Assembly: GCF_042646065.1 (NCBI RefSeq)
Contig: NZ_JBHRTA010000038.1
Span: 682,001 to 746,000 of the forward strand
Direction: 5' to 3'
Source: Parapedobacter deserti
GTDB lineage: Bacteria > Bacteroidota > Bacteroidia > Sphingobacteriales > Sphingobacteriaceae
DNA length: 64,000 nucleotides
Each line of letters begins with the position of its first letter. Position 1 is the first letter of the stretch. Below, one piece after another: positions 52,368 to 62,403 of this stretch. The notes beneath the pieces are model-generated. The model was given only the letters and a program-made list of their open reading frames with translations. It had not been told where the DNA came from and ran no database searches. The position numbers were made by a program, and so were the translations under genes.

Positions 52368-52738
52368 TATACATTGACTTCACAGAATAGGTTTTCATTC
52401 GCGGCTCGTTCAGATCTGCGCGTGCGCCTATGCACCTGCTGCCAGACCGCTACCGGACTGCTACCGGACTGCTGCGCTTGGCTTGGCGGTCTGCCTGCTG
52501 TGAGCCAGGTGTCAGCTGGGTGTTTGCAGCACCCTTACAGCAAGGCGACCGCAGCCAGACAGCCAGCTGACCCGTCCGAGATGCGGTGCCTTCGGGCAGT
52601 AGGTTCATGCTTTCCGTCTCTGCCAACGTGAGACAAAATCGATACTTTTTGACTGAAATTCCTAAGCCTTATTCAATTACTTTGTATTTAAGGTAAACCA
52701 AGTATTAAATCATTAAGTAGACCAAATACTAACTAATT
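52368..52738. other. intergenic region with GC-rich nested inverted repeats before PUL 3
   Basis: No gene. It holds a tandem CTACCGGACTG (52450-52460 and 52461-52471), an inverted pair CAGACCGC (52443-52450) / GCGGTCTG (52486-52493) and another GTCAGCTGG (52511-52519) / CCAGCTGAC (52563-52571). Near the susC gene, ACCAAGTATTAA (about 52696) and ACCAAATACTAA (about 52721) form a direct repeat that may be a regulator site. Confidence 0.6.
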
Positions 52739-55700
52739 ATGATGAAACTTTTAATCAGGTTTTGTTTGCCGGTAATCATGCTGTCCTGTTGCGTTGCGTA
52801 CGGCGGTACCGCAAGGTCAGCTGACCTGCACCGGGGCAGGCTGTTCCAAGATAGCCTGGTGACAGGCGTCGTTTCCTCGATAGCGGGGCAGCCAATCAGT
52901 GGAGTAACCATTTTGGTCAAGGACTGGGGGCGGTCGGTTTCTACCGATGCGGAAGGCAAGTATACGATCCGCGCCAGTGGGGCCGATGTGTTACGCTTCT
53001 CGTCGGTGGGTTATGAGACGCTGGAAATACCGGTCAGCAACCGAACGGTGGTAGACGTACAGCTTAGCGCCGTTTCGCAATCGCTGGAAGAAGTAGTGGT
53101 GGTCGGCTATGGTGAACAGCGCCGGGCAAACTTGACGGGTGCCGTGTCTACCGTTGGCTCGGATGAACTGACCCAAAGTCCGGTACCTACGGTTTCCCAG
53201 GCGATGGTCGGTAAAATTGCGGGCGTCACCTCGCGTGCGCCGGACGGACGGCCCGGCGCGGAAGCCCGGATACAGATCCGCAACATGGGCACACCGCTAT
53301 ATGTGATTGACGGCGTCCCTTCTGGTGCCCAGCAATTCAACAATTTGAACCCCGAAGATATTGAGAGCCTGTCGATATTGAAGGACGCTGCCGCGGCGGT
53401 ATATGGCTTGCGGGCGTCAAACGGCGTGGTGCTGGTGACGACAAAAAAGGGCGGCCTGAACCGCGAAAACCGGATTAACGTCAACAGCTATCACGGGTGG
53501 CAGAGCTTATTCAGGTTTCCTACCCCGGCCGGTGCGGCCGACTTTGTGCGGGCCAATGCCGAAGCGGATATGAACGAATATGGGAGGTCAAACTGGACGC
53601 GCGAAGAGGTTGAAAAATGGCAGCGCGGGGAACCCGGATACGAGGGGTTCGACTGGTCGACCTACCGGAAAAGCAACGCGCCGCAGTACTATGTCAACCT
53701 GAATACTTCGGGCGGCGGCGAGAAGACGACCTACCACCTTTCAGTAGCTCGGTTTAGTCAGGACGCTATTTTTGATGGTTATAATTTCAACCGGATGAAC
53801 CTGCAGACCAATGTGGAAACGCGCATCGGCAAGCGGCTGAAAGCGGGCGTCCGCATAAACGGAAAGGTGGAAGTAAGGGACTTGCTGGGGCTTCCGGGAG
53901 AGGATGATTATTTCCAGGCATTGCTGGGGCAGTTCAGGAATCTTCCCACCGAAGGCCCTTATGCCAATGGAAACCCGCGCTATCCGGCTACGAACAATAA
54001 CTTCGCGAGTAATTATGCGACGTTTCCATACTCCGGCTATACCAAAACGGAGCGCCGGACGTTGCAGACCAGCTTTGACGTCGAGTATGATTTTCCCATA
54101 GAAGGACTCACCGCTACCGGGATGTACGCGTTTTTCTATAATAATTTATTCGAAAACATCTTTGAAAAAACGTTCGATACCTATACCTACAATACGCTAA
54201 CTGAGGAATACGAGGTTACCGGCGGGCAGCAAAACCCCTTTCGGTCACGGAGCAACGGATACATCACCGACAATGTGTACCGGGTGCAGTTAAACTACAA
54301 ACGTACCTTCGGGAAACACGATATCAGCGCGCTGGCTGCGATGGAAGCCCAGGAGCGCCTGGATAACCTGTTTTTTATCCGCTCGCAACCGGAAACGAAC
54401 TACATTGATCTGATCAATAGTTTCAATGAATTGCGGGCGGTCAATGACCGAGTGCTTGAGGAGGCGCGTGCCGGATTCATCTTCCGTACCAATTATGGCT
54501 TCGATAACAGGTACCTGCTGGAGCTGGGCGGCCGCTATGACGGTTCGTGGCGGTTCCCTAAGGGCAACCGTTGGGGCTTTTTCCCGTTCGTGAGCGCCGG
54601 TTGGCGGATTTCCGAGGAAAAATTCATGCAAGGCGCCGGGATAACGAAGATCCTGACAGATTTAAAAGTCCGCGGTTCATACGGACAGACAGGAAGCGAG
54701 GATAATGGGGTGGGGCCGTTTGCATACCTGCCGGGTTACAACTGGAACGCGGGCAATGCTTACCTCGATAACCAATTGATCACCGGCATCGCATCGCGTG
54801 GCCTGCCCGTAACCACGCTGACGTGGGTGAAGAGCACGGTCATGAACGTCGGTATTGACTTTTCGCTGTGGCAAAGCAAATGGAACGGTAGCTTTGAAGT
54901 GTTCAGGCGCGACCTCACCGGTATTCCGGCTTCTCGCTACGACCTCTTGCTGCCCTTGGAAGTCGGCTTCGGCCTCCCGGCAGAAAACCTGAATGCCAAC
55001 AAAATGCTGGGCATGGAAACGGCCTTGAGCTATTCCAATAATACAGGAAAGGTATCGTATAGCATCGGTGCCAATGCAACGCTGGCCAGGCTGAAAAACT
55101 GGTATTCGTATAAGCCGCGGTTTGGCAATTCGTGGGACGAATACCGCAACTCTTCCGAAAACCGCTGGGCGCGGATCAACTGGGGCTACGAGTACATCGG
55201 CCAGTTCCAATCGGAAGAGCAAATTGCCAACTACCCCGTAAACGTGGACGGGCAGAACAATACGACGCTGAACCCGGGAGACTTCATCTACAAGGATCAG
55301 AATAACGACGGGGTCATCGACGAATTGGATGTGCGGCCCAACGGATATGCTGAAGGTAACCTCCCGTACCTGAACTTCGGGCTGAATACCAGCGTGGCCT
55401 ATAAGGGCTTTGACCTGGCCATGAATTTTACGGGAGCAGCCATGCAAAGCCGCGGAAGGGCTGCGGAAATCAAAAATCCGTTTCAGAACGACGCCAACTC
55501 TCCGGACTACCTGTTCAATGACCGGTGGCATCGGGAAGATATCTTCGACCCGACGAGCCCCTGGGTGCCCGGTACGTATCCGGCACTCAAGAAGTCGAAC
55601 AACGAAAGTAACATGCGTGCGTCGTCTTTTTGGTTCATGAATACTGCTTACCTGCGGTTGCGCGATATCCAGCTGGGCTATAGCCTGCCCGGCACGATCC

Positions 55701-55867
55701 TTCGGCGCGCCGGCATTTCCAAGGTGCGGATTTATGCCAATGGTTTTAACGTATTTTCGATCGATAATACCCGCGATTTGGGGATTGACCCCGAAACACA
55801 GCTCAATACCGGCCTGGACTACCCGTCCGTACGTGTCTATAACGTGGGTGTAAACTTAACTTTTTAA
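52739..55867 (+). CDS. SusC/RagA family TonB-linked outer membrane transporter, PUL 3
   Basis: A 1042-aa transporter with a signal peptide (RFCLPVIMLSCCVAYGG). Regulatory domain at about 38-115 (VTGVVSSIAGQPISGVTILV), plug start (LEEVVVVGYGEQRRANLTGA), plug (AAAVYGLRASNGVVLVTTK), barrel and C-terminal YNVGVNLTF. It is a paralogue of the PUL 2 SusC, with the same NSWDEYRNS and GLPAENLN blocks. SusD follows after 5 bases. It imports the PUL 3 substrate. Confidence 0.94.
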   Translation: MMKLLIRFCLPVIMLSCCVAYGGTARSADLHRGRLFQDSLVTGVVSSIAGQPISGVTILVKDWGRSVSTDAEGKYTIRASGADVLRFSSVGYETLEIPVSNRTVVDVQLSAVSQSLEEVVVVGYGEQRRANLTGAVSTVGSDELTQSPVPTVSQAMVGKIAGVTSRAPDGRPGAEARIQIRNMGTPLYVIDGVPSGAQQFNNLNPEDIESLSILKDAAAAVYGLRASNGVVLVTTKKGGLNRENRINVNSYHGWQSLFRFPTPAGAADFVRANAEADMNEYGRSNWTREEVEKWQRGEPGYEGFDWSTYRKSNAPQYYVNLNTSGGGEKTTYHLSVARFSQDAIFDGYNFNRMNLQTNVETRIGKRLKAGVRINGKVEVRDLLGLPGEDDYFQALLGQFRNLPTEGPYANGNPRYPATNNNFASNYATFPYSGYTKTERRTLQTSFDVEYDFPIEGLTATGMYAFFYNNLFENIFEKTFDTYTYNTLTEEYEVTGGQQNPFRSRSNGYITDNVYRVQLNYKRTFGKHDISALAAMEAQERLDNLFFIRSQPETNYIDLINSFNELRAVNDRVLEEARAGFIFRTNYGFDNRYLLELGGRYDGSWRFPKGNRWGFFPFVSAGWRISEEKFMQGAGITKILTDLKVRGSYGQTGSEDNGVGPFAYLPGYNWNAGNAYLDNQLITGIASRGLPVTTLTWVKSTVMNVGIDFSLWQSKWNGSFEVFRRDLTGIPASRYDLLLPLEVGFGLPAENLNANKMLGMETALSYSNNTGKVSYSIGANATLARLKNWYSYKPRFGNSWDEYRNSSENRWARINWGYEYIGQFQSEEQIANYPVNVDGQNNTTLNPGDFIYKDQNNDGVIDELDVRPNGYAEGNLPYLNFGLNTSVAYKGFDLAMNFTGAAMQSRGRAAEIKNPFQNDANSPDYLFNDRWHREDIFDPTSPWVPGTYPALKKSNNESNMRASSFWFMNTAYLRLRDIQLGYSLPGTILRRAGISKVRIYANGFNVFSIDNTRDLGIDPETQLNTGLDYPSVRVYNVGVNLTF

Positions 55868-55872
55868 TAGCG

Positions 55873-57738
55873 ATGCGCATATATAAGAATATTTTGAAAA
55901 GTATGGGAGCCGCAGTGCTGGTGATGCAACTCTTCGGCTGTGAAAAGTGGCTGGACCGGAATCCAACAGATATCCTGCTGGATGAACAGGTATGGGGAGA
56001 TCCCAGGATGGCACGTGCCTCGTTGGCCAACCTGTACGATCGGCTGCAACCTACGGGCGGTCTGCAGGGCGGTCTGTTGTCGCCCACGGATGTGGATGAA
56101 GCGATGTGGTCCGGCGGGCTCGGCGCCAATAATGGACGGAATACACGGGTACAATATGCTTATGATACAAAACGGTGGTGGGATTATGGCCTGATCCGGG
56201 ACATTAACTTATTTATCGAAAACATTGAGGCGTCTACGGTGATGGATGCGGGCGATAAGCAGCAGTTGCTGGCCGAAGGGCGCTTTATCCGGGCATATGT
56301 TTATTTTCTTCATGTCCGGACAATGGGTGGGGTTCCGCTGATTTTTAAGACGTATCAATATGACGGGCCCGACGGCGTGCCAAACATGCGCGAGCCCCGG
56401 GCTACAGAGGCGGCTATATACGATTTTATTGCAGCTGAGCTGGACGAAATCAGATCCCAGCTGCCCCAGACCGAAGGTAGCAGAACCCGGGCAAATCGGT
56501 GGACGGTGCTGGCACTGAAATCACAGGCCATGTTGTATGCCGCATCCATTGCCAAGTACAATAGTTTGATGACCGACCCTATCCGGACGGCCAACGGCGA
56601 AGTGGGCATCCCGGGCGAGCGTGCACAGGGCTACTATGAGCAGTCGCTGGCCGCATCGCAGGAAATCCTTACCGAAGGGCCTTTTGCACTGTACGAGGAA
56701 AACCCGGATAAGGCGCAGAATTTTTATGAGCTGTTTACCAGCAAAACCAACAACCGCGAAGTTATCTGGGCGTTCGACTATACGCTTGAGGGCAAATACC
56801 ATAATTTCACGGTCGAGAACATTCCGCGTTCGCTGCGGGAAAGCGCGAGCGGTGGGGCAGGTGTAACGCCGTCGCTAAACCTGGTCGAAGCGTTTGACTA
56901 CCTCGATGGCCGTCCGGGAACATTGGCCACACGTACACCGGATAATTCGGATTATATCTACTATGATCAGCCGGAAGCGATCTTTAAAGGAAAGGATTTC
57001 CGGATGGCAGGCAGCATCATTACCCCCGGATCGACATTCCGCGGCCAACGCATCGATATACAGGCCGGCGTGATGGAATGGAACGAAGCGACCAACCAGT
57101 ATGTTATCCGGACCAATAATAATTTGGGCAGTACTTTTTCTGACGGTGGGCTGTTGGTGGGGCCTGACGGTCCTTTGCCCAATGCAGCAAACGTCACCAA
57201 TTCGGGCTTTTATATCCGGAAATACCTCGACTCCAGGGTGGGGTCAGGACAGATGGGGCAGGGCAGTGATGTCTGGTGGATCCGCTTCCGGCTTGGGGAG
57301 ATTTTCCTGAATGCCGCGGAGGCCGCATTTGAGCTTGGAGACGAACCGCAGGCCCTCACGTATATCAACCGGCTAAGGGAGCGGGCAGGGTTTGAGCCGA
57401 ATAGCTTGCAGGAGCTCACCATCGAGAAGGTCAGGGAGGAATTCCGGGTGGAACTCGCCTTTGAAGAACACCGCTGGTGGGACCTGAAACGCTGGCGCCT
57501 TGCCCACGAGGTATTCGACGGCAACCGCCAATCTCCGAATACGCTTGTCCATGCGCTGTGGCCTTACCGCGTAGTACGGCCCGGCGATCCTGACAAGCAT
57601 AATAAGTACATCTTCGAAAAACGCGTGGCGCCGCGGTTTACGCAACCGCGTTTTTTCAGACTGGGAAATTATTATTCATCCATTGCCGACAATGCGCTGA
57701 ACGGAAACCCGTTGCTTGTTCGCAATCCATTTCATTAA
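55873..57738 (+). CDS. RagB/SusD family nutrient-binding lipoprotein, PUL 3
   Basis: A 621-aa lipoprotein (MGAAVLVMQLFGC). SusD signatures: KWLDRNPTDILLDEQVW, EGRFIRAYVYFLHVRTMGG, RLGEIFLNAAEAAFELG and FRVELAFEEHRWWDLKRWR. It matches the PUL 2 SusD along its length. It captures glycan at the cell surface. The DUF3823 gene follows after 12 bases. Confidence 0.93.
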   Translation: MRIYKNILKSMGAAVLVMQLFGCEKWLDRNPTDILLDEQVWGDPRMARASLANLYDRLQPTGGLQGGLLSPTDVDEAMWSGGLGANNGRNTRVQYAYDTKRWWDYGLIRDINLFIENIEASTVMDAGDKQQLLAEGRFIRAYVYFLHVRTMGGVPLIFKTYQYDGPDGVPNMREPRATEAAIYDFIAAELDEIRSQLPQTEGSRTRANRWTVLALKSQAMLYAASIAKYNSLMTDPIRTANGEVGIPGERAQGYYEQSLAASQEILTEGPFALYEENPDKAQNFYELFTSKTNNREVIWAFDYTLEGKYHNFTVENIPRSLRESASGGAGVTPSLNLVEAFDYLDGRPGTLATRTPDNSDYIYYDQPEAIFKGKDFRMAGSIITPGSTFRGQRIDIQAGVMEWNEATNQYVIRTNNNLGSTFSDGGLLVGPDGPLPNAANVTNSGFYIRKYLDSRVGSGQMGQGSDVWWIRFRLGEIFLNAAEAAFELGDEPQALTYINRLRERAGFEPNSLQELTIEKVREEFRVELAFEEHRWWDLKRWRLAHEVFDGNRQSPNTLVHALWPYRVVRPGDPDKHNKYIFEKRVAPRFTQPRFFRLGNYYSSIADNALNGNPLLVRNPFH

Positions 57739-57750
57739 TCTAATACGAAG

Positions 57751-58440
57751 ATGAGTCGACAAATTTTATATCGCTTACTGCTGTTTTCCGTTGTGCTTTT
57801 TGGGGGGTGTGAACTGGATAATTATAATCCGCCAGCATCTCCGTTGACCGGCAGGCTGGTTTTTGACGGTCAGCCGGTTGGAATCCGCCAGGGTATCAAT
57901 GTGTTGCAACTTTTTCAGCCCGGCTATGAAAACACGAACCCGATCCCGGTGCGGGTTATGCAGGACGGGAGTTTTTCCTCCATGTTGTTTGATGGTTCCT
58001 ATCGGCTGGTGCGGATCGCTGGCAACGGCCCGTGGGATCATCGTCCGGATACCATCTTGGTAGATGTGCGCGGTGCGACAACGGTCGATGTGCCGGTCAC
58101 CCCTTATTTTTCCGTTTCCGACGCCGAATTTACGGTAGCCAACGGGGTGCTGACTGCAAGTTGCCAAGTGATCAACAATGTCGCCGGGCGGCAACTCGAA
58201 TCGGTCGTATTGCTGGTGGGCAAAAGAACGCTGGTGGATCATATTTACCGCCTAACTCCGGCCGATCCGGGAAGCAACAAGCCGGGAGCGCAGGTGGATT
58301 TAGCAGATCGGGTTGTCCTGACCCAGTCGCTTGAAGGCGAACCGTTTGCCTCAGAGCCGCACCTCTTTGCCCGCATCGGCGTTAAGGCGGTTGGCCATCC
58401 TGAGTACATCTATTCGCCGGTGTGGAAAGTTGTTCGCTAA
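57751..58440 (+). CDS. DUF3823 surface lipoprotein, PUL 3
   Basis: A 229-aa lipoprotein (RLLLFSVVLFGGC) of the DUF3823 family, paralogous to the PUL 2 protein (shared DNY-x-PP start, QPVGIRQG, QDGSFSSMLFDGSY, VTPYFSVSDAEF). It is probably an accessory glycan-binding protein. The kinase gene starts 15 bases after its stop, so regulation and transport genes are in one run. Confidence 0.87.
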   Translation: MSRQILYRLLLFSVVLFGGCELDNYNPPASPLTGRLVFDGQPVGIRQGINVLQLFQPGYENTNPIPVRVMQDGSFSSMLFDGSYRLVRIAGNGPWDHRPDTILVDVRGATTVDVPVTPYFSVSDAEFTVANGVLTASCQVINNVAGRQLESVVLLVGKRTLVDHIYRLTPADPGSNKPGAQVDLADRVVLTQSLEGEPFASEPHLFARIGVKAVGHPEYIYSPVWKVVR

Positions 58441-58455
58441 TCAGTATATTTGGAA

Positions 58456-61400
58456 ATGCCTAAGTATGTGCTCCCTTTGTTGCTGCTGGTCTTTTTTGCC
58501 TTAGCGCTTAACGGACAGCCACATTACTTCAGGCATTTTCAGGCCGATCAGGGACTATCGCACAACTCGGTAAACTGTATCATCCAGGACCGCATGGGGT
58601 TTATCTGGATCGGTACAAAAGGGGGATTGGACCGATTCGACGGCAATGATTTCAAAAACATCGTCTTGGACCCGCAAAAAGCGGGTGCAAATAACGTAAC
58701 CAGCCTGCATGAAGATCACGAAGGCAGGATATGGGTAGGGACGGCATCGGGGTTGTACCGTTTCGACCCTGATGCCGAACGCTGCGAGCAGATACCGCAG
58801 GTCCCCGGTTTGCGGATTGGCGACATACGGGAAGACCCGGCAAAGCGGGTTTGGTTTATCGCCGGGGGGCACCTGTACCAGTACGACCGGCGGACTTCGC
58901 ATGTCATCGGGCTAAACGTACGGGGTTCAGCCATCGAAATTGACGAAGACGGTGGTATCTGGATAGGAGGGCCGCAGGGCGTGGTGAAAAAGGTAGATGC
59001 CAGCACCAACCAAGCGGTTCCGTTTGTGCAAATAGGGGCACCTGTGGCGAGCCGTGGATTGGTTACGTGCATGGCATCTGCTGCCCAGTCTTTGATCGTG
59101 GGCACGACAAAGGGGCTTCACCGGTTCGATCGAAATACGGGCGCGTGGCACCCGTTGTTGACGACCAATAGCCAGGGCGCCGATCTGTTCGTGCGGGATA
59201 TCAAGGCGATGGACGGCGAACGGAAATGCTACATCGCCACCGAGTCGGGGCTTTTAATTTACGATTACGACAATGAGCGGTTTGAGTCCATTGAAAAGGT
59301 GAGAGGAGATCCGTATTCGCTGAACGACAACGCGGTTTATACGGTATGTGTAGACAACCGCGATGGGGTCTGGGTCGGTACCTTTTTCGGAGGCATCAAT
59401 TACTATTCGCGCGAGAACAGCAGTTTCGAGAAGTACGGCCCAGTCGGCGCGAATACATCCATTTCAGGAAACGCTGTCCGCGAAATCTGCGGCGACGGCG
59501 ACGGTAATATCTGGATCGGGACAGAGGATGCCGGCATCTCCAAGTTTAATCCACGGGCTGGTTCGTTCGAACACCTCGCTTTTGGCAATCCCGGCACCGG
59601 GTTTTCGTACCCCAACATCCACGGGCTGCTGGTGGATGAGGGATACCTGTATGCCGGCCCCTTTGTGCATGGCTTTGAGGTGATGAACCTCGGCACGGGA
59701 AAAGTTGTCAACCGTTACCCGGTCATCCATACGCGGGACAGCTTGTTTTCCAGCAATTTCGTGATGTCAATATATAAGACCGCGGGCAATCAGATCTTGG
59801 TCGGCACCATGGGGGCGGGGTTGCATCGATACGATCCGGTGTTAAAGACATTAGCCCAGGTGCCGGAAATTCCGGGAAACTCATACGTGTATGCGATTTT
59901 TGAAGATCATGCCGGAACCATTTGGACCGGAAGCCTTTCGTCCGGTGTTTTTTACTTCAACCCGAAGACAGGCGACCGGGGCAACGTCAACTTCAGTACC
60001 GATAGTGCCGATCGGCGGTTTTATATCGTCCAGGGCATCCACGAGGATCGTCATCATGCCTTGTGGTTTACCTCCGAAGGGGGTGGGCTGATCCGGTTGG
60101 ACAGCAGCCGAACCCATTTCAGCCGGTATACCAAGGCTGATGGACTGCCTACGGACTACACCTACCGGATACTGGAAGACCGTGCCGGCCTATTTTGGAT
60201 CAGTAGCCTGAAGGGGCTGATCTGCTTCGATCCGAAGACCGGAAGTGCCAGCGTATACACACAGGCCAACGGGCTGACTACCGATCAGTTTAACTATAAT
60301 GCCGCTTATAAGGCACCGGATGGAAAGCTGTATTTCGGTACGGTAAAGGGAATGGTTGCTTTTACACCGGAAAACCTCGTGGCGAATAGGCAACCCCCGC
60401 CGTTGTATATCACCGGCCTGCAGGTCGGCGATACGAAGGTAACGCCCGGCGACAGCTTGTCCATATTGCATAAGTCTACACGCTTTACCGATTCGATCAC
60501 GTTGCATTACAGTCATTCCAGTTTTGAAATAGCGTTTGCCGCATTGGATTTCGCTGCTCCGGCTGCCATCCGCTACCGCTACCGGATGGAGGGTTTCGAC
60601 GACAAATGGACCTATTTATCCTCAAACCGGAAGGCCTATTATACGGGCCTGCCGGCGGGCACTTATCGTTTTATTGTGGCGGCGGAAAGCAATGTCGGGT
60701 ATTGGGAAACCGAGCCGAAGGTGCTTGTCGTTACCGTGTTACCTCCCTTTTGGAAGAGTTGGCCTGCTTACATCGGCTATGCATTCGCTTTCCTGCTGCT
60801 TGTTGCCACCACAATATTTTATTACCACCGAAACATCAAGCGACGGAACGCGAGACGGCTCAAGCTCTTCGAACTGGAAATGGAGAAAGAGGTCTATCAG
60901 TCCAAAATCGAGTTTTTTACCAATATTGCCCATGAAATCCACACACCGCTGACCTTGATCAAAGGCCCCGTTGAGTGGGCGTATGACAAAGCTGAAGATG
61001 CCATTGCGGTAAAGCGGAATCTCAGGTTGGTCAAAAATTACACCGACCGGCTAATCACGCTGACCACCCAGCTGCTTGATTTCCGCAAAGCAGAAATCAA
61101 CCAGTTTACGCTCAATTTTGTGCTCACGGACATCAGCCAGGTGATGAATGAGTTGATTTTGGACTTTAAGCCTGCCGCAGAAAAGCGCGATATCGCGCTA
61201 AGGATCTTCGAGCCGGCAACGCCGCTGACCGCGGCGGTTGATCCAGAAGCCTTCGTTAAGATCGTGGGTAATTTATTGTCCAATGCCATCAAATATGCCG
61301 ATCGGTACGTCTCCATCGAGTGGGAAGAGGATGCCGGGGCACAGCGGTTTTCCGTGACGTTGGCTAACGATGGCAACCTCATCCCGCGGGGATATGAAGA

Positions 61401-61641
61401 GAAGATATTTGAACCGTTCTTCAGGATTCCCGCTCACAACGAAGTGCAGGGAACCGGTATCGGGCTCTCGTTGGCGCGTTCGCTCGCCGGCTTACACAAC
61501 GGCACCCTGGATTTTATAGCCGATGAAACCGCCCTGAACGTCTTTGTATTGAAGCTGCCCGTGAGTCAGCAGGGTTCATTCCAGTTAAGTCAGCAGATAA
61601 AGGAAGTTAGCGATGAAGGAAACACTGCTCATAATCGATGA
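58456..61641 (+). CDS. sensor histidine kinase with periplasmic propeller (HTCS-type), PUL 3
   Basis: A 1061-aa kinase, close in plan to the PUL 1 kinase. A signal peptide (LPLLLLVFFALALNGQ) is followed by Reg_prop propellers (GLSHNSVNCIIQDRMGF, WIGTKGGLDRFDG), a Y_Y_Y domain (RYRYRMEGFDDKWTYL), a membrane segment (AYIGYAFAFLLLVATTIFYY), HisKA with His about 826 (AHEIHTPLTLIK; the usual Arg after HEI is His) and HATPase (GNLLSNAIKYA, GTGIGLSLARSL). The gene ends with a 29-base overlap with the response regulator. ATG 58456 was chosen over TTG 58450. Confidence 0.9.
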   Translation: MPKYVLPLLLLVFFALALNGQPHYFRHFQADQGLSHNSVNCIIQDRMGFIWIGTKGGLDRFDGNDFKNIVLDPQKAGANNVTSLHEDHEGRIWVGTASGLYRFDPDAERCEQIPQVPGLRIGDIREDPAKRVWFIAGGHLYQYDRRTSHVIGLNVRGSAIEIDEDGGIWIGGPQGVVKKVDASTNQAVPFVQIGAPVASRGLVTCMASAAQSLIVGTTKGLHRFDRNTGAWHPLLTTNSQGADLFVRDIKAMDGERKCYIATESGLLIYDYDNERFESIEKVRGDPYSLNDNAVYTVCVDNRDGVWVGTFFGGINYYSRENSSFEKYGPVGANTSISGNAVREICGDGDGNIWIGTEDAGISKFNPRAGSFEHLAFGNPGTGFSYPNIHGLLVDEGYLYAGPFVHGFEVMNLGTGKVVNRYPVIHTRDSLFSSNFVMSIYKTAGNQILVGTMGAGLHRYDPVLKTLAQVPEIPGNSYVYAIFEDHAGTIWTGSLSSGVFYFNPKTGDRGNVNFSTDSADRRFYIVQGIHEDRHHALWFTSEGGGLIRLDSSRTHFSRYTKADGLPTDYTYRILEDRAGLFWISSLKGLICFDPKTGSASVYTQANGLTTDQFNYNAAYKAPDGKLYFGTVKGMVAFTPENLVANRQPPPLYITGLQVGDTKVTPGDSLSILHKSTRFTDSITLHYSHSSFEIAFAALDFAAPAAIRYRYRMEGFDDKWTYLSSNRKAYYTGLPAGTYRFIVAAESNVGYWETEPKVLVVTVLPPFWKSWPAYIGYAFAFLLLVATTIFYYHRNIKRRNARRLKLFELEMEKEVYQSKIEFFTNIAHEIHTPLTLIKGPVEWAYDKAEDAIAVKRNLRLVKNYTDRLITLTTQLLDFRKAEINQFTLNFVLTDISQVMNELILDFKPAAEKRDIALRIFEPATPLTAAVDPEAFVKIVGNLLSNAIKYADRYVSIEWEEDAGAQRFSVTLANDGNLIPRGYEEKIFEPFFRIPAHNEVQGTGIGLSLARSLAGLHNGTLDFIADETALNVFVLKLPVSQQGSFQLSQQIKEVSDEGNTAHNR

Positions 61642-62386
61642 TCAAGAAGATATACTGCATTTTCTTGACGAGATCTTGGCCGACCGGTACCGGGTGATCA
61701 CCGCGCGGAATGCCGATGAGGCGTTGAAGGTACTGCAGGATGATGTGGTACAGCTGATTATCAGTGATGTGATGATGCCGGGAATGGATGGATTCGCACT
61801 TTGTGACTTACTGAAAAGAAATGTCGATTATTGCCATATCCCGATTATTCTCCTGACGGCAAAGAATTCATTCCGCTCCAAGATTGAGGGATTGGAGATC
61901 GGCGCCGACGCATACATCGGAAAGCCGTTTTCTCCGGAACTGCTGTTGGTGCAAGTGTCTAATCTGTTGAAAAACAGAGATAAAGTAAGGGAACATGCGG
62001 CGAATGCGCCATTTGATCACCTGCATTTGCAGATGCAGTCCAAATCGGACGAACAGTTTCTGGAGAAGCTGAATAGCTGCATTCATGAGCATATCCGCGA
62101 CCCGAATCTCAGCGTCGACCTCCTTGCCGATTACATGGGAATGAGCAGGCCAACGTTTTACCGAAGGGTGAAAGCAGTTGCCAATCTTTCGCCAAAAGAA
62201 TTGGTTGATCAGGTGCGGTTAAAGAAAGCGGCTGAACTCATTGCGGAAAACGATTTGAAGATATTTCAGGTAGCCAACAAAGTTGGGTATAGTTCGCAGA
62301 CGGTGTTCGGCCAGAACTTCCACAAATATTTTAAGCGCACGCCGAAAGAATATATGGCGATGCTGAAAGCTAAACTCAGGAACTGA
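61613..62386 (+). CDS. response regulator with AraC-type DNA-binding domain (split HTCS), PUL 3
   Basis: A 257-aa regulator. Receiver: LLIIDDQEDILHFL, Asp52 in IISDVMMPGMDGF, Lys104 in YIGKPFSP. AraC HTH at about 160-255: LLADYMGMSRPTFYRRVKAV, then FQVANKVGYSSQTVFGQNFHK. ATG 61613 overlaps the kinase gene by 29 bases, so the pair is translationally coupled. It would activate PUL 3, probably including the GH2 gene 17 bases downstream. Confidence 0.9.
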   Translation: MKETLLIIDDQEDILHFLDEILADRYRVITARNADEALKVLQDDVVQLIISDVMMPGMDGFALCDLLKRNVDYCHIPIILLTAKNSFRSKIEGLEIGADAYIGKPFSPELLLVQVSNLLKNRDKVREHAANAPFDHLHLQMQSKSDEQFLEKLNSCIHEHIRDPNLSVDLLADYMGMSRPTFYRRVKAVANLSPKELVDQVRLKKAAELIAENDLKIFQVANKVGYSSQTVFGQNFHKYFKRTPKEYMAMLKAKLRN

Positions 62387-62403
62387 TTACGATAGAAAAA
62401 TAA

